Assembly: GCA_021737945.1 (NCBI GenBank)
Contig: JAIPCX010000011.1
Span: 1 to 64,000 of the forward strand
Direction of reading: 5' to 3'
Source: Polynucleobacter sp.
GTDB lineage: Bacteria; Pseudomonadota; Gammaproteobacteria; Burkholderiales; Burkholderiaceae_D
Length of the DNA stretch: 64,000 bases
Below are positions 18,564 through 29,624 of the stretch, one piece after another. The translations under genes and the position numbers were made by a program. Within the stretch, counting starts at the first letter, position 1. The number at the start of each line of letters is the position of its first letter. The notes under the pieces are model-generated. The model worked only from the letters and a program-made list of their open reading frames with translations, ran no database searches and had not been told where the DNA came from.

Positions 18564-19751
18564 TTACAGACGGTGGGCAATTTCTTCTATAAGTTGGACA
18601 GCAAGCTTTTCTTTGCTCGCACGTGCTAGGTTCTTGTGGCCCTTAGCATCAAACAAAACGAGTTCGTTATCGTCTTTACCAAAGGTCTGGTGCCCAATAT
18701 TACCGACCAGTAGAGGAATACGTTTTTTTTCACGCTTAGCTGCACCATGCTCGAGAAGATTTTCAGACTCGGCAGCAAATCCTACACAGTAGGGCGGCGA
18801 TGCTAAGGCAGCGACCTCAGCCAAGATGTCAGGATTTTGTTCGAAAGTGAGAGAGGGTAGTTGGCTGTCTTGTTTTTTTATTTTTTGTGAACTTACATCA
18901 CTAACACGCCAATCGGCGACCGCAGCAACGGCGATAAATAGCTGTTGGCCCGCAACGTTAGCCATCACAGCATCGCGCATTTCTAGCGCCGTCGTTACCG
19001 GTAATACCGTGATACCTGCAGGTGCTTGTAATGATGTTGGTCCAGAGACTAGCGTTACCTCAGCTCCCGCAGCCCACGCGGCACGCGCAATTGCGTAGCC
19101 CATCTTACCGGAGGATAGATTGGTGATGCCGCGAACTGGATCAATTGGCTCGAACGTGGGGCCAGCTGTAATCAATACTCTTTTACCTGCTAGCAGTTTG
19201 GGCTGAAAAAAAGCGGAGAGTGACTCCAGCAGTTGTTCTGGCTCGAGCATGCGGCCCAAGCCCGTTTCGCCACAGGCTTGATCACCGGCAGCAGGACCTA
19301 AAAGAGTAATGCCATCTTTTTTAAGTTGCACGGCATTGCGTTGCGTAGCGGGGTTGTCCCACATCTCAACGTTCATCGCTGGCGCTACTAAAAGCGGTAC
19401 GTTGGCTGGGCGAGCTAAGCAAAGAGTAGAAAGTAGATCATCAGCAGCACCATGCACGAGTTTGCGCATGAAATCTGCAGAGCAAGGAGCAATCAGTATC
19501 GCATCAGCATGACGTGATAAATCAATGTGCGCCATGTTGTTGGAGATGCGACTATCCCACTGATCAGTAAATACAGGTTTGCCGGAAAGTGCTTGCAGTG
19601 TCACGGGTGTGATGAAATGACGTGCTGCTTCTGTCATCACGACTTGGCAACTTGCACCGGCTTTTACCAAGCCACGTGCTAACTCGGCCGCCTTGTAACA
19701 GGCAATGCCACCAGTCAGACCCAAGACTATATTTTTTCCGGCGAGGCTCAT
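18564..19751 (-). CDS. coaBC: Bifunctional phosphopantothenoylcysteine decarboxylase/synthetase
   Basis: This 395-residue flavoprotein performs two steps of coenzyme A synthesis: CoaB joins phosphopantothenate to cysteine using CTP, and CoaC decarboxylates the product. The N-terminal CoaC half has [20 protein letters not shown] and [17 protein letters not shown], with the substrate-clamp loop [10 protein letters not shown]. The CoaB half (from about 190) has [25 protein letters not shown] and the basic KREKKR motif near 335. It is part of the ribF-to-dut run, 17 bp after lspA. Confidence 0.97.
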   Translation of the reverse strand: MSLAGKNIVLGLTGGIACYKAAELARGLVKAGASCQVVMTEAARHFITPVTLQALSGKPVFTDQWDSRISNNMAHIDLSRHADAILIAPCSADFMRKLVHGAADDLLSTLCLARPANVPLLVAPAMNVEMWDNPATQRNAVQLKKDGITLLGPAAGDQACGETGLGRMLEPEQLLESLSAFFQPKLLAGKRVLITAGPTFEPIDPVRGITNLSSGKMGYAIARAAWAAGAEVTLVSGPTSLQAPAGITVLPVTTALEMRDAVMANVAGQQLFIAVAAVADWRVSDVSSQKIKKQDSQLPSLTFEQNPDILAEVAALASPPYCVGFAAESENLLEHGAAKREKKRIPLLVGNIGHQTFGKDDNELVLFDAKGHKNLARASKEKLAVQLIEEIAHRL

Positions 19752-19768
19752 GATTGCATGGACTTTCG

Positions 19769-20248
19769 CTAACGATTAACTCGACGTAGTTCATCGAGTA
19801 TAAACAATACTGCACCTAGAGTAATTGCACTATCCGCCACATTGAAAGCAGGCCAATGAAAACCACCGACATGAAAATCCAGAAAATCGATGACGTAGCC
19901 GTAGGCTATACGATCAATAAGGTTGCCGAGTGCACCACCGAGTATCAAGGTCATAGCCCAGCAAAACAGGCGCTGGCCTGAATGGCGCTTGAGCATCCAG
20001 ATAATTAACAGGGATGCGAGCAAGGACACGCCTGCAAAAAAATAGCGTTGCCACCCAGGTTGATCTGCCAAAAAGCTAAACGCTGCGCCGCGGTTATAGA
20101 CCATCACCAAATTGAAGAAGGAGGTGACGGTATCGGACTGACCAAATACCATCATCCTGCTAAGTGTGATTTTACTCAGCTGATCAAGTAGCACAATGAT
20201 CATCGCAATACCCAACCAGAGTGTCAGACCTGCTGATTTTTTTGGCAT
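19769..20248 (-). CDS. lspA: Lipoprotein signal peptidase II
   Basis: This 159-residue aspartyl protease with four transmembrane helices removes signal peptides from prolipoproteins at the inner membrane. The catalytic aspartates are Asp121 (in VIDFLDFH) and Asp139 (in FNVADSAI). Asn109 in GNLIDR and YNRGAAFSFL are the other family blocks. It sits between ileS and coaBC; the ileS-lspA pairing is conserved in most proteobacteria. It would process the several lipoproteins seen elsewhere in the window. Confidence 0.98.
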   Translation of the reverse strand: MPKKSAGLTLWLGIAMIIVLLDQLSKITLSRMMVFGQSDTVTSFFNLVMVYNRGAAFSFLADQPGWQRYFFAGVSLLASLLIIWMLKRHSGQRLFCWAMTLILGGALGNLIDRIAYGYVIDFLDFHVGGFHWPAFNVADSAITLGAVLFILDELRRVNR

Positions 20249-20276
20249 AGTGAGATTCGTGTCAACTTGTAAGAGG

Positions 20277-23138
20277 TTAAGCTATGCGACGTTTTTCGCC
20301 AGCGCCAAATAAATTGGCATGACAGCGTCCGCACAGTCCAGGATGTTCAGCATGCGCACCGACGTCGGCGCGGTAGTGCCAGCAGCGCTCACATTTTTTA
20401 TACGTTGATGCTTTTACGACGATTTTTTCTTCCGCAGCAGAACTGCACGCTGTAACGGTCGCAGCCGATGTAATTAAAACAAATTTCAGATCGTCACCAA
20501 GTTCATGCAGAAGTGCGAGCTTGTCACCACTTGCATGCACATCGACTTCTGCTTGCAGCGAGGAGCCGATCGAGCCAGAGACACGAAGCTCTTCCAGTTG
20601 CTTGAGTACTTCAGCGCGGATTTCTTGAATTGATTGAAATTTTTGTAGCAGAGCTTCTGATTCGCTAATCAGAGGCAAGCTATAGAACGTTTGCGTAAAA
20701 ATCGTTTCATCACTTTGCTGGTGCATCTCTTTACTAGCAAACACCGACCAAGCTTCTTCGGCAGTAAATGAAAGGATCGGTGCCATTAAGCGCAGCAAGC
20801 TTTGAGTGATATGCCAAATAGCCGTTTGTGCTGAGCGACGCGCCAACGAGGTTGTGCCACCTGTGTACAAACGATCTTTTAAAATATCGAGATAAAAACC
20901 GCCCAAGTCTTCAGAGCAGTACATTTGTAATTTTGCGATAACAGGATGAAATTCGTATTCTTCAAAATGCTGACGAATTTCGCCTTGTAATTGATTCATG
21001 CGCGCCAGTGCATAACGATCAATTTCTACTAGCTGATCGATGGCGATCGCATCGGTCGCAGGATTGAAATCGGAGGTATTGGCGAGTAAGAAGCGCAGCG
21101 TGTTACGTATGCGGCGATAACTCTCTACAACGCGTTTTAAAATTTCATCTGAAATCGATAGCTCACCCGAGTAATCGGTAGCGGCTACCCACAAGCGAAG
21201 AATCTCTGCGCCTAGCGAGTCAGAGACTTTTTGTGGTGCGACAACGTTGCCCTTAGACTTGGACATCTTCTTGCCTTCGCCATCCACCACAAAGCCATGC
21301 GTAAGCAAGGCTTTGTAAGGGGCGCAGCCATTCAGCATGGATGATGTCAGCAGAGATGAATGGAACCAACCTCGATGTTGATCTGAACCTTCTAAATACA
21401 AATCAGCAGGGAAGTGTGATTCATTGGCGTGCGAGCCACGCAAGACGGTTTGGTGAGTCGTACCTGAATCAAACCACACATCCAAAGTATCGCGATTTTT
21501 TTCATAATGCGCAGCATCGCTACTCAGAAAACTTGGTAGATCTAAGCTGTGCCATGCTTCGATGCCGTGCTGCTCAACGAGCTTCGCAACCTTTTCTAAA
21601 AGCGCCGGAGTTTCAGGATGTAGTTCGCCCGTTTCTTTGTGTACAAAAAACGCCATCGGCACGCCCCATTGGCGCTGACGCGATAGCGTCCAGTCAGGAC
21701 GATTGGCGATCATGCCATGCAAGCGCGCTTTACCCCACGAAGGAAAGAAACGCGTCGCTTCAATAGAGCTTAGTGCTGTTTCACGTAGCGATGCAATGAC
21801 TTGCTTAGGTTTATTGTCCATGCTGGCAAACCATTGCGAGGTGGCGCGATAAACGATAGGCGTTTTGTGGCGCCAGCAATGCATGTAGCTGTGATCAAAC
21901 ATCACTAGCTTAAATAAATGACCGGCCGCTTCAAGCGCGCCACAAATAGGTTTCGATGCTTCCCATATTGTCATGCCCCCAAACAGAGCAAGCGACGAGG
22001 CATAGCGACCATCACCCATCACTGGGCTGAGTATCTGATCATCTTTCATGCCATGCGCTTTGCACGATGCGTAATCTTCAATGCCATAAGCAGGCGCCGA
22101 GTGCACGATACCGGTACCTGCATCGGTAGTGACGTAGTCACCCAAATAGATCGGCGACAAGCGATCGTAAGCTTTATCGGTGGTGTAAAGTGGGTGATGA
22201 AAATTAATTTGAGCTAATGCCTGACCAGTACACGAGGCGATAACTTCGCCTTGTAAGCCGTAGCGCGTTAAACAGTTCTCGACCAAATCCTGCGCGAGGA
22301 TTAACAGAATTTTTTCACCCTGACGATCCGCCTGTACCAATGCATAAGTAAATTCAGGATGAACATTTAATGCTTGATTCGATGGGATAGTCCAAGGCGT
22401 CGTTGTCCAGATAACGACATACCCTTTTGGGGATGGTAACGACGTTAAGCCAAAGGCTTTTGCAACTCGTTCAGGTTCTGCGAAAGGGAATGCAACATCA
22501 ATCGCTGGGTCGCGTTTGTCTTGGTACTCAACTTCAGCTTCAGCCAAAGCCGACCCGCAATCAAAACACCAATTAACCGGTTTTAATCCGCGGTATATAA
22601 AGCCTTTATCGAGAATGCTGCCCAGCGCACGAATCTCATCGGCTTCATTGCTAAAGTTCATGGTGGTGTAAGGATTATCCCAATCACCCAACACGCCGAG
22701 GCGGATAAAATCTTTTTTCTGGCGCTCGATTTGTTCTGTTGCATAAGAACGCGATTTGCTCAGTACTTCAGCCGTCGGTAAATTTTTACCGTACTGTTTT
22801 TCAATCTGAATTTCAATTGGCATGCCATGACAGTCCCAGCCAGGTACATACTGCGCGTCGAAGCCTTCCAGTTGCCGCGTTTTGACAATCATGTCTTTGA
22901 GTATCTTGTTAACAGCGTGACCGATGTGAATGTCGCCGTTCGCATACGGAGGGCCATCATGCAAGATGAACTTAGGACGACCGGCTGACGCCTTGCGTAT
23001 ACGCTTATAAATAGTTTTCTTTTGCCATTCAGCGACCCATTGAGGTTCACGCTTGGCGAGATCACCGCGCATAGGGAAGACGGTCTCGGTCATGTTGACC
23101 GGATATTTATTTTCGTTTTTTTTACTATTTTCAGACAT
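20277..23138 (-). CDS. ileS: Isoleucyl-tRNA synthetase
   Basis: This class I aminoacyl-tRNA synthetase has 953 residues from ATG 23138 ([16 protein letters not shown]). The upstream in-frame ATG at 23204 would overlap ribF. HIGH is at 71-74 (DIHIGH) and the KMSKS loop at about 622-626. The CP1 editing domain has [19 protein letters not shown], with the conserved editing threonines. A C-terminal zinc-binding segment, [12 protein letters not shown] followed by CGRC, marks the bacterial type. The start is 4 bp after the ribF stop. Confidence 0.98.
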   Translation of the reverse strand: MSENSKKNENKYPVNMTETVFPMRGDLAKREPQWVAEWQKKTIYKRIRKASAGRPKFILHDGPPYANGDIHIGHAVNKILKDMIVKTRQLEGFDAQYVPGWDCHGMPIEIQIEKQYGKNLPTAEVLSKSRSYATEQIERQKKDFIRLGVLGDWDNPYTTMNFSNEADEIRALGSILDKGFIYRGLKPVNWCFDCGSALAEAEVEYQDKRDPAIDVAFPFAEPERVAKAFGLTSLPSPKGYVVIWTTTPWTIPSNQALNVHPEFTYALVQADRQGEKILLILAQDLVENCLTRYGLQGEVIASCTGQALAQINFHHPLYTTDKAYDRLSPIYLGDYVTTDAGTGIVHSAPAYGIEDYASCKAHGMKDDQILSPVMGDGRYASSLALFGGMTIWEASKPICGALEAAGHLFKLVMFDHSYMHCWRHKTPIVYRATSQWFASMDNKPKQVIASLRETALSSIEATRFFPSWGKARLHGMIANRPDWTLSRQRQWGVPMAFFVHKETGELHPETPALLEKVAKLVEQHGIEAWHSLDLPSFLSSDAAHYEKNRDTLDVWFDSGTTHQTVLRGSHANESHFPADLYLEGSDQHRGWFHSSLLTSSMLNGCAPYKALLTHGFVVDGEGKKMSKSKGNVVAPQKVSDSLGAEILRLWVAATDYSGELSISDEILKRVVESYRRIRNTLRFLLANTSDFNPATDAIAIDQLVEIDRYALARMNQLQGEIRQHFEEYEFHPVIAKLQMYCSEDLGGFYLDILKDRLYTGGTTSLARRSAQTAIWHITQSLLRLMAPILSFTAEEAWSVFASKEMHQQSDETIFTQTFYSLPLISESEALLQKFQSIQEIRAEVLKQLEELRVSGSIGSSLQAEVDVHASGDKLALLHELGDDLKFVLITSAATVTACSSAAEEKIVVKASTYKKCERCWHYRADVGAHAEHPGLCGRCHANLFGAGEKRRIA

Positions 23139-23142
23139 GGGT

Positions 23143-24096
23143 TCAGGTGAGGGAAAGGGTCTCAAAAAAATCGCGTGCTGCACGAGCATCCGCAGCGATG
23201 GCATCCGTTAGTGTGTCTAGGTCAGTATATTTTTCTTCATCACGTAGTTTGTGCAAGAACTCGACACGTACCAATTTGCCGTAGCAATTGGCATCGTAAT
23301 CGAAGACATGCACTTCAAGCAGCATGCGACCATCATCTTCAACCGTGGGGCGCACACCAAGACTAGCGACTGCTGGCAAGGGGGCAGCGCTAAGCCCATG
23401 TACCTGAACCACAAAGATGCCATTCAATACGGGATGGCGATGTCCTATACGTAGATTCAAGGTTGGAAAGCCAAGAGTGCGTCCTAGTTTTTGACCATGC
23501 AGAACGCGACCGGAAATGGAATATCCAGAACCTAGTAAATCTTTCGCTTGAGTGAAATCACCGCTTTGTAACGCGGCACGCACAGCAGATGACGAAATGC
23601 GTGTGCTGTTGTGAGTGACGGTGGCGAGTGATTTGACTTCAAATCCTAATTTCTCCCCAGCTGCGAGCAACATAGAAAAATCACCGCTACGTTTTGCGCC
23701 AAAACGGAAATCATCACCCACGATGAGAAACTTCACGTGCAAGCCATCCACCAGTAGCTTTTGAATAAAATCGTCAGCACTCATTGCCGCGAAGTGCGCA
23801 TTGAAATGTTCAACCATCACGTGGTCTACGCCAGCAGCCTCTAGTGCTTGTAGCTTGTCGCGCAGGTTAGCAACGCGTGATGGAAGTTGGCCCGCATGTC
23901 CAGCTAGCTCGGCAAAAAACTCGCGCGGATGCGGCTCAAATGTCATGACGGCAGACTCGATTCCGAGACGGCTAGCGGCGTCGCGTACCTCCGCCAGCAA
24001 GGCCTGATGTCCTAGATGCACACCATCGAAATTACCAATAGTGAGCGCGCACGGGCGGCGTGCGTTGGCGTTAGGAAGTCCGCGGAAAACTTTCAT
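23143..24096 (-). CDS. ribF: Bifunctional riboflavin kinase/FAD synthetase
   Basis: The 317-residue enzyme phosphorylates riboflavin to FMN and adenylylates it to FAD. The N-terminal FAD synthetase domain has [14 protein letters not shown] (HxGH-type) and SSSAVRAAL. The C-terminal riboflavin kinase domain has [11 protein letters not shown] and the GIFVVQV strand, with [14 protein letters not shown] near the end. It starts the ribF-ileS-lspA-coaBC-dut transcription run. No FMN riboswitch is visible in the 190 bp upstream. Confidence 0.97.
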   Translation of the reverse strand: MKVFRGLPNANARRPCALTIGNFDGVHLGHQALLAEVRDAASRLGIESAVMTFEPHPREFFAELAGHAGQLPSRVANLRDKLQALEAAGVDHVMVEHFNAHFAAMSADDFIQKLLVDGLHVKFLIVGDDFRFGAKRSGDFSMLLAAGEKLGFEVKSLATVTHNSTRISSSAVRAALQSGDFTQAKDLLGSGYSISGRVLHGQKLGRTLGFPTLNLRIGHRHPVLNGIFVVQVHGLSAAPLPAVASLGVRPTVEDDGRMLLEVHVFDYDANCYGKLVRVEFLHKLRDEEKYTDLDTLTDAIAADARAARDFFETLSLT

Positions 24097-24286
24097 GGCG
24101 GGCGCTGTGGACTGTTGCAGTGAGAAAGCCCTCGATTATAGTGGTTTCAGAGCGCCGACTGGCTGTAACTTGTGCTTTTGGCCGGAGATGAGCGCTTACT
24201 AATTTACGAAGATTAAATGGCCGCTCGATAGTCGTTAAGCCGTCATTAGCGCGCAAGCCTGAACTTGGAATTTTTTATCGCCGGAT

Positions 24287-25012
24287 TTACATCCCATCCC
24301 AGATCGATTGCAGGGCAGCCATGGCGGCCAGGCCAGCGGTTTCGGTACGTAATACGCGTTCGCCCATAGTTAGGCACAAAGCCCCGTGTTTAATCGCCGC
24401 TTGCTCTTCCGCTGGGGTCAGGCCACCCTCAGGCCCGATAATTAAGGTAACTGCTTGTGCAGGATGGTGTTTGGCCCAGCCCGACAACGATTGTGTGCCA
24501 CGTGGAGACAGCAACAAGCGGGGATGTAAATCTTGCTGCGCTATCCAGCTAAAAAAAGGCAGTGGCTCGCTAAGGTGGGGCAATCGGTTACGACCACACT
24601 GTTCTGAAGCTGCTGCCAAAACACCCTGCCAATGGCTCATTTTTTTGGTGGCTCGCTCAGCGTTAAGCCGAATCACAGAGCGCTCAGATAGCAGCGGCTG
24701 AATCGAGGTTGCCCCCAGTTCAACAGCTTTCTCCATGATCCAGTCCATTTTGCTGCCTTCCGGAAGCACCTGAGCCAGCGCCAGACCATGGGCGGGTTCC
24801 GCTTCGCGAGCGGAAAAGGTCTTTAAACGAACCTCAACCCGTTTTTTTTCTATGTGCTCGATGCTAGCGGCGTATTCACCACCTTCGCCGTTAAATAGCG
24901 TGATGACCCCGCCTTCCTTTAAGCGCAAAACCTGAATGTGATGCGCAATCGCATCCGGCAAGCTCAGCAACACGTTGAGCTCTAAGGGCTGAGGGCAATA
25001 AAAGCGAGGCAT
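24287..25012 (-). CDS. rsmE: 16S rRNA (uracil1498-N3)-methyltransferase RsmE
   Basis: This 241-residue SPOUT-family methyltransferase uses S-adenosylmethionine to methylate U1498 of 16S rRNA. The C-terminal trefoil-knot domain shows LIIGPEGGLTPAEEQAA and the LTMGERVLRTETAGLAA SAM-binding loop. An N-terminal PUA-like domain has HHIQVLRLKEGGVITLFNGEGGEY. Length is normal. It is divergent from tkt and stands apart from ribF by about 190 bp with no recognised feature. Confidence 0.96.
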   Translation of the reverse strand: MPRFYCPQPLELNVLLSLPDAIAHHIQVLRLKEGGVITLFNGEGGEYAASIEHIEKKRVEVRLKTFSAREAEPAHGLALAQVLPEGSKMDWIMEKAVELGATSIQPLLSERSVIRLNAERATKKMSHWQGVLAAASEQCGRNRLPHLSEPLPFFSWIAQQDLHPRLLLSPRGTQSLSGWAKHHPAQAVTLIIGPEGGLTPAEEQAAIKHGALCLTMGERVLRTETAGLAAMAALQSIWDGM

Positions 25013-25170
25013 AGATTAAGGTCGATGGCGTAGGTCGGCACAGGGTTTTAGACTAAGAACCATTGTAAGCGGGCTGCCATTGTCTGGTAACATTTAAGGT
25101 TTTCCGGTTTGCGCTGCAGATCTAGGCTTGCAAGCTAAATTTCACGTAGTTCTACTGCATTTTTCGCAAC

Positions 25171-27165
25171 ATGACTTCTTCTTCCGTTGATACCCAAATG
25201 GCTAATGCGATTCGCGCGCTAGCCATGGATGCAGTACAAAAAGCTAATTCCGGACATCCCGGTATGCCCATGGGCATGGCAGAGATCGCAGTCGCACTCT
25301 GGGGCAAGCACTTGCGACATAACCCTGCCGATCCCAAATGGATGGATCGCGATCGCTTTGTGGTCTCGAACGGTCATGGTTCCATGCTTTTGTATGCACT
25401 TTTGCATCTTTCGGGTTACGACCTGTCCATGGATGAGTTACGAGCATTTCGTCAACTGCACTCAAAAACGCCGGGGCACCCTGAAGTTGACGTCACACCG
25501 GGAGTCGAAACGACCACGGGACCTTTGGGCCAAGGCATTACCAATGCCGTTGGTATGGCACTCGCTGAAGAACTCTTGGCTGCAGAATTTAATAAGCCCG
25601 GTTTTGATGTCATTAATCACCAAACCTTTGTGTTTATCGGTGATGGTTGTTTGATGGAAGGCATCAGTCACGAAGCGTGCTCCCTTGCAGGTACGCTGAA
25701 GCTTTCAAAACTGGTCGTGCTGTACGACGACAATGGTATTTCTATCGACGGCAAAGTCGATGGTTGGTTCCGCGATGACAGCCCTAAGCGTTTCGAAGCC
25801 TATGGCTGGAATGTGCTGCCGAATGTGGATGGCCATGATGTCGCTGCACTGGACGCGGCGATAGCGAAAGCTAAAAAGTCAGATCGTCCTACACTGATTT
25901 GCTGTAAGACTGTGATCGGTAAAGGTGCCCCCGCCATGCAGGGTACGGACAAAGTTCACGGGTCGGCGTTAGGCGATGCTGAAATTGCTGCAACCCGTGC
26001 AGCGATAGGTTGGCCACATGCACCGTTTGAAATTCCTGCTGATGTCTATGCTGCTTGGGATGCTAAGAAAAAAGGTGCTGCACTTCAGTCGGAATGGACA
26101 ACTCAATTTAAATCGTATCAACAAAAATTTCCTGCTGAAGCCGCTGCACTCGAGCGCCGCATGAAAGGTGAGCTGCCCGCCGATTATGAGCAATTAGTGG
26201 CGCGCATGATTGTGGCATGTGTCGATAAAAAAGAGACGATTGCAACGCGCAAGGCAAGTCAAAACGCTATTCAAGCACTCGCTCCTTCCTTACCTGAATT
26301 GTTGGGTGGTTCCGCCGATCTCACCGGCTCCAATCTCACCAATTGGAAAGAATGTATTGCGGTTCGTGCGGGGCAACCTGGCAACCATATTAACTATGGT
26401 GTTCGTGAATTTGGTATGAGTGCCATCATGAATGGCATAGCACTCCATGGTGGTTACATTCCGTTTGGCGCGACCTTCCTAACGTTCTCTGATTACAGCC
26501 GTAACGCACTGCGTATGGCGGCGTTGATGAAGCTGCGTTCAATCTTTGTGTTCACGCATGATTCGATTGGTTTGGGTGAAGACGGACCTACGCACCAGTC
26601 AGTTGAACAAGTGTCTAGTTTGCGTTTGATTCCAAATCTTGATAATTGGCGTCCGTGTGACACGGTGGAATCAGCGGTGGCTTGGGCGCAAGCGATCAGC
26701 CGCAAGAATGGACCAACAACATTGATTTTTTCGCGGCAAAACTTGCCGTTCATGGAGCGTACTCAAACTCAAGTCGATGCAATTCGGCGTGGTGGCTACA
26801 TACTCAAGGATGCAGCGAATGCAAAAGCTGTACTGATTGCTACCGGTTCAGAAATCGAGCTAGCGATGAAGTCAGCAGAGGCTTTGAGTGCAGAAGGAAT
26901 TCCGGTGCGAGTGGTTTCCATGCCAAGCACCGATGTGTTTGACCGTCAGGATGCAGCCTACAAGGCGAGCGTCCTGCCCAAGGGCTTGCCGCGCGTTGCG
27001 GTAGAGGCGGGTGTTACCGATTTTTGGTTTAAGTATGTCGGACTAGATGGTGCGGTTGTGGGTATTGATACCTTTGGTGAATCCGCTCCAGCTGGCCAGT
27101 TGTTCAAGCATTTTGGTTTCACGACCGAGAACGTCGTGGCTACTGTCAAATCAGTACTTCACTGA
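25171..27165 (+). CDS. tkt: Transketolase
   Basis: This 664-residue thiamine-diphosphate enzyme of the pentose phosphate and (if present) Calvin pathways transfers two-carbon ketol units between sugar phosphates. The ThDP-binding motif is [18 protein letters not shown]. The first active-site block is [15 protein letters not shown] with [11 protein letters not shown], and [14 protein letters not shown] follows. The pyrimidine domain includes [17 protein letters not shown] and [14 protein letters not shown]. It is 44 bp upstream of gapA, the same order seen in Burkholderiales central carbon loci. Confidence 0.98.
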   Translation: MTSSSVDTQMANAIRALAMDAVQKANSGHPGMPMGMAEIAVALWGKHLRHNPADPKWMDRDRFVVSNGHGSMLLYALLHLSGYDLSMDELRAFRQLHSKTPGHPEVDVTPGVETTTGPLGQGITNAVGMALAEELLAAEFNKPGFDVINHQTFVFIGDGCLMEGISHEACSLAGTLKLSKLVVLYDDNGISIDGKVDGWFRDDSPKRFEAYGWNVLPNVDGHDVAALDAAIAKAKKSDRPTLICCKTVIGKGAPAMQGTDKVHGSALGDAEIAATRAAIGWPHAPFEIPADVYAAWDAKKKGAALQSEWTTQFKSYQQKFPAEAAALERRMKGELPADYEQLVARMIVACVDKKETIATRKASQNAIQALAPSLPELLGGSADLTGSNLTNWKECIAVRAGQPGNHINYGVREFGMSAIMNGIALHGGYIPFGATFLTFSDYSRNALRMAALMKLRSIFVFTHDSIGLGEDGPTHQSVEQVSSLRLIPNLDNWRPCDTVESAVAWAQAISRKNGPTTLIFSRQNLPFMERTQTQVDAIRRGGYILKDAANAKAVLIATGSEIELAMKSAEALSAEGIPVRVVSMPSTDVFDRQDAAYKASVLPKGLPRVAVEAGVTDFWFKYVGLDGAVVGIDTFGESAPAGQLFKHFGFTTENVVATVKSVLH

Positions 27166-27209
27166 TTTGCAAAGAGACCCATTTTTATTACAAGTTTTAG
27201 GAGATCCTA

Positions 27210-28220
27210 ATGACCATCAAAGTTGCCATCAATGGCTATGGCCGCATCGGCCGCAACGTCCTTCGTGCACATTACGAAGGCGGTAAGAAAAATGATATTC
27301 AAATTGTTGCGATCAATGATCTCGGTAATGCCGAAACAAATGCACATTTAACCCGTTACGACACCGCACACGGAAAATTCCCTGGCACAGTGGTTGTTGA
27401 TGGCGACCATATGATTGTCAACGGAGACAAAATTCGTGTTTTTGCGCAGCGTAACCCTGCCGATATTCCTTGGGGTGAGTTGGGCGTTGATGTGGTGTTG
27501 GAATGTACTGGCTTTTTCACCACCAAAGAAAAAGCTTCAGCGCATATTAAAGGCGGTGCAAAGAAAGTCATCATCTCTGCACCGGGCGGTAAAGACGTTG
27601 ATGCTACCGTCGTTTTTGGGGTGAATCAGAATGTACTTAAATCATCCGATACCGTCATTTCAAATGCTTCTTGCACGACCAATTGCTTGGCTCCATTGGT
27701 TAAGCCTTTGCACGACAAAATTGGATTAGTGAATGGTTTGATGACCACAGTGCATGCTTACACCAATGACCAAGTGCTGACCGATGTTATGCACGAAGAT
27801 TTGCGTCGCGCGCGTTCAGCAACGCAATCGATGATCCCAACTAAAACCGGCGCAGCCACTGCCGTAGGGCTGGTACTGCCTGAATTGAATGGCAAGCTCG
27901 ATGGCTACGCGATCCGCGTCCCCACCATTAACGTATCTATCGTTGATCTTTCTTTCATTGCGGCGCGCGACACCACCGATGATGAAGTGAATGCCATCAT
28001 GAAAGAAGCCGCTAACGGTGCGCTTAAAGGCATCCTGACCTACAACACCGAGCCTCTAGTCTCCGTGGATTACAACCATAACCCAGCATCGAGTAATTTC
28101 GATTCCACCCTGACCAAAGTCTCTGGGCGCCTCGTTAAAGTCTCCTCTTGGTATGACAATGAATGGGGCTTCTCGAACCGTATGTTAGATACGACTATTG
28201 CTTTGATGGGTGCGAAGTAA
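27210..28220 (+). CDS. gapA: Glyceraldehyde-3-phosphate dehydrogenase
   Basis: The 336-residue type I GAPDH oxidises and phosphorylates glyceraldehyde-3-phosphate with NAD. The Rossmann motif is [11 protein letters not shown] (8-18), the nucleophile is Cys155 (SNASCTTNC) and the general base His182 ([10 protein letters not shown]). The Shine-Dalgarno AGGAG lies within a small dyad, TTAGGAGATCCTAA (27196-27209), touching the start codon. The last 18 codons, from [10 protein letters not shown] to the stop, are repeated twice more downstream (see the repeat entry). The gene itself looks intact. Confidence 0.98.
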   Translation: MTIKVAINGYGRIGRNVLRAHYEGGKKNDIQIVAINDLGNAETNAHLTRYDTAHGKFPGTVVVDGDHMIVNGDKIRVFAQRNPADIPWGELGVDVVLECTGFFTTKEKASAHIKGGAKKVIISAPGGKDVDATVVFGVNQNVLKSSDTVISNASCTTNCLAPLVKPLHDKIGLVNGLMTTVHAYTNDQVLTDVMHEDLRRARSATQSMIPTKTGAATAVGLVLPELNGKLDGYAIRVPTINVSIVDLSFIAARDTTDDEVNAIMKEAANGALKGILTYNTEPLVSVDYNHNPASSNFDSTLTKVSGRLVKVSSWYDNEWGFSNRMLDTTIALMGAK

Positions 28221-28519
28221 GTAAGAGCACAGTAGCCCCATTCATTGCGGCGCAGGGTAACCCGAAGGGTTGGCCGTAGCCACAATCGAGGGCCGCATTA
28301 GCGGCAATTGATTATCAGGCTTCTCGAACCGTATGTTAGATACGACTATCGCTTTGATGGGTGCGAAGTAAGTAAGAGCACAGTAGCCCCATTTATTGCG
28401 GCGCAGGGTAACCCGAAGGGTTGGCCGTAGCCACAGGCCGCGTTAGCGGCGATCGATAAGTGGGCTTCTCCATTCGTATCTTGGATATGATGGCGGCTTA
28501 GATGGGTGCGAAGTAAGTA
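28167..28519 (+). repeat. Three tandem copies of the gapA 3' end and its downstream flank
   Basis: Copy 1 starts inside gapA at 28167, copy 2 at 28318 (period 151 bp) and a shorter, diverged copy 3 at 28463 (period 145 bp, ends about 28519). Copies 1 and 2 are nearly identical. Copy 2 has a synonymous ATT to ATC change and lacks about 6 bp near the second GGCCGC, yet still encodes the full terminal peptide of GapA with its stop. Copy 3 has several substitutions and an internal TAG. Each unit contains a GC-rich inverted motif (AACCC-GAA-GGGTT). No start codon or ribosome site precedes copies 2 and 3, so they are not expected to be translated. Confidence 0.92.
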
Positions 28520-28537
28520 GGAAGTAAATCATTGCAA

Positions 28538-28566
28538 AAAGGGCCGCATAAATTATGCGGCCCTTT
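28538..28566. terminator. Bidirectional intrinsic terminator after gapA
   Basis: AAAGGGCCGCAT and ATGCGGCCCTTT form a perfect 12-bp stem around a 5-nt loop. It lies between the gapA repeat array and the convergent DUF799 lipoprotein gene. Confidence 0.88.
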
Positions 28567-28594
28567 GCTTTTGTAGTGCAGTTACTAGTCTGCG

Positions 28595-29248
28595 TTATTT
28601 CCCGATTAATTTCTCATAGTTGGGTGAGCGTGGTCCCGGTAACAAACCTGCGTTAAATAAGCGAAAGCTTGTTTGGCGGGCGACTTGATAACCCGGGTCG
28701 CCGATATTGTTAGCCACTTGTTGAATGAGTGCGCTAACGAGTATGCCAACAATTCCATTACCACTCGAGTCTCTATTTTCAGAGTTTGATGCTTTTGCGC
28801 TGCCACGCCAAAGTGAACGTCCAGTGCGAGCATCAATCAACTCGGCGCTTGCAGAGACAATCACGTCACTACTAATCACTCGGTAAGTTGCGCCGTATTC
28901 TTCCACCTTTATATACAGTATGGCGTCAGAACCAAATATCTCGGCGATTTTTGCCGGCGACGCATTGTGCATCTCACCCGGCTCGGTCAGACCATTTTCA
29001 CGAAACGTTTGATCGACCAAGGCCACTGGAAAAACATAATAGCCAAGTTCAGCCAACGGTCGAGTGACGGTAGCCATCATGCTGTAGGTGCCGCGAACGT
29101 CAGGCGATAAATTCAGAGGTGGTAGCACGACAATTGAGCGTGGCTTACTTTCTCTGATGGCCGAATAATCATACGATTTTTGTGAAGCGCATCCTGTCAG
29201 CATTGCGGCAATACTCAGGACTGCAATAATAAAAAAATGTCGTGTCAT
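28595..29248 (-). CDS. DUF799 (GNA1162-type) lipoprotein
   Basis: The 217-residue product has a signal peptide and lipobox LTGC (lipidated Cys20). It belongs to the DUF799 family, of which the meningococcal antigen GNA1162 is a member. Visible blocks are RSIVVLPPLNLSPDVRGTYSMMATVTRPLAELGYYVFPVALVDQ and SDAILYIKVEEYGATYRVISSDV. It is the third gene of a CsgG-DUF4810-DUF799 operon, 9 bp after its neighbour. The combination suggests an envelope-spanning lipoprotein complex, but no biochemical role is established. Confidence 0.9.
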   Translation of the reverse strand: MTRHFFIIAVLSIAAMLTGCASQKSYDYSAIRESKPRSIVVLPPLNLSPDVRGTYSMMATVTRPLAELGYYVFPVALVDQTFRENGLTEPGEMHNASPAKIAEIFGSDAILYIKVEEYGATYRVISSDVIVSASAELIDARTGRSLWRGSAKASNSENRDSSGNGIVGILVSALIQQVANNIGDPGYQVARQTSFRLFNAGLLPGPRSPNYEKLIGK

Positions 29249-29257
29249 CTGAGTTCC

Positions 29258-29611
29258 TTATTTCTTAAATCGAGCAATGAGGCGATCCATGTAGGAGCGC
29301 GATTCGGGAAATAAAGTTTTTTCGTTTTGAAACGAAGCCACTGCCCGCTCAGGATTTCCAGTCTCGAAATACAAATAACCCAGATGGGCGTAATACCCCG
29401 GAGGGAGTGTGCGATTAGCTGCACGAGCCTTTTCACCATCTGCCTCAAGAGTAGCTAGCTGTTCTTGAGGCGAGGTTTTTGCCGCCGTGTTGTACATTGC
29501 GTAGACTTGATCTTCATAGCTTCCCCATTGATACAGCCCATGGGTTCCGGTGCTACAGGCAGTTAAGAGCAAGCCAGCACAGAGTGCCGCAAGTTTGGAT
29601 AATTTTTTCAT
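29258..29611 (-). CDS. DUF4810 lipoprotein
   Basis: The 117-residue product has a signal peptide and lipobox LTAC (Cys19). It has the family core GLYQWGSYEDQVYAMYN followed by a TPR-like C-terminal half (LPPGYYAHLGYLYFETGNPERAVASFQNEKTLFPES). The function is unknown. It is the middle gene of the three-lipoprotein operon, 13 bp after the CsgG-like gene. Confidence 0.9.
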   Translation of the reverse strand: MKKLSKLAALCAGLLLTACSTGTHGLYQWGSYEDQVYAMYNTAAKTSPQEQLATLEADGEKARAANRTLPPGYYAHLGYLYFETGNPERAVASFQNEKTLFPESRSYMDRLIARFKK

Positions 29612-29624
29612 GGATTCTTCCCCA

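Noticed and set aside
24097-24286. Possible FMN riboswitch before ribF
   Set aside because: No RFN-element consensus or matching stem pattern was visible in the 190 bp.
25127-25136. Palindrome GCTTGCAAGC before tkt
   Set aside because: Ten bases of dyad with no further copies or spacing support; could be chance.
28318-28519. Second and third gapA ends as small genes
   Set aside because: They keep part of the coding frame but have no start codon or ribosome site. They fit a partial tandem duplication.
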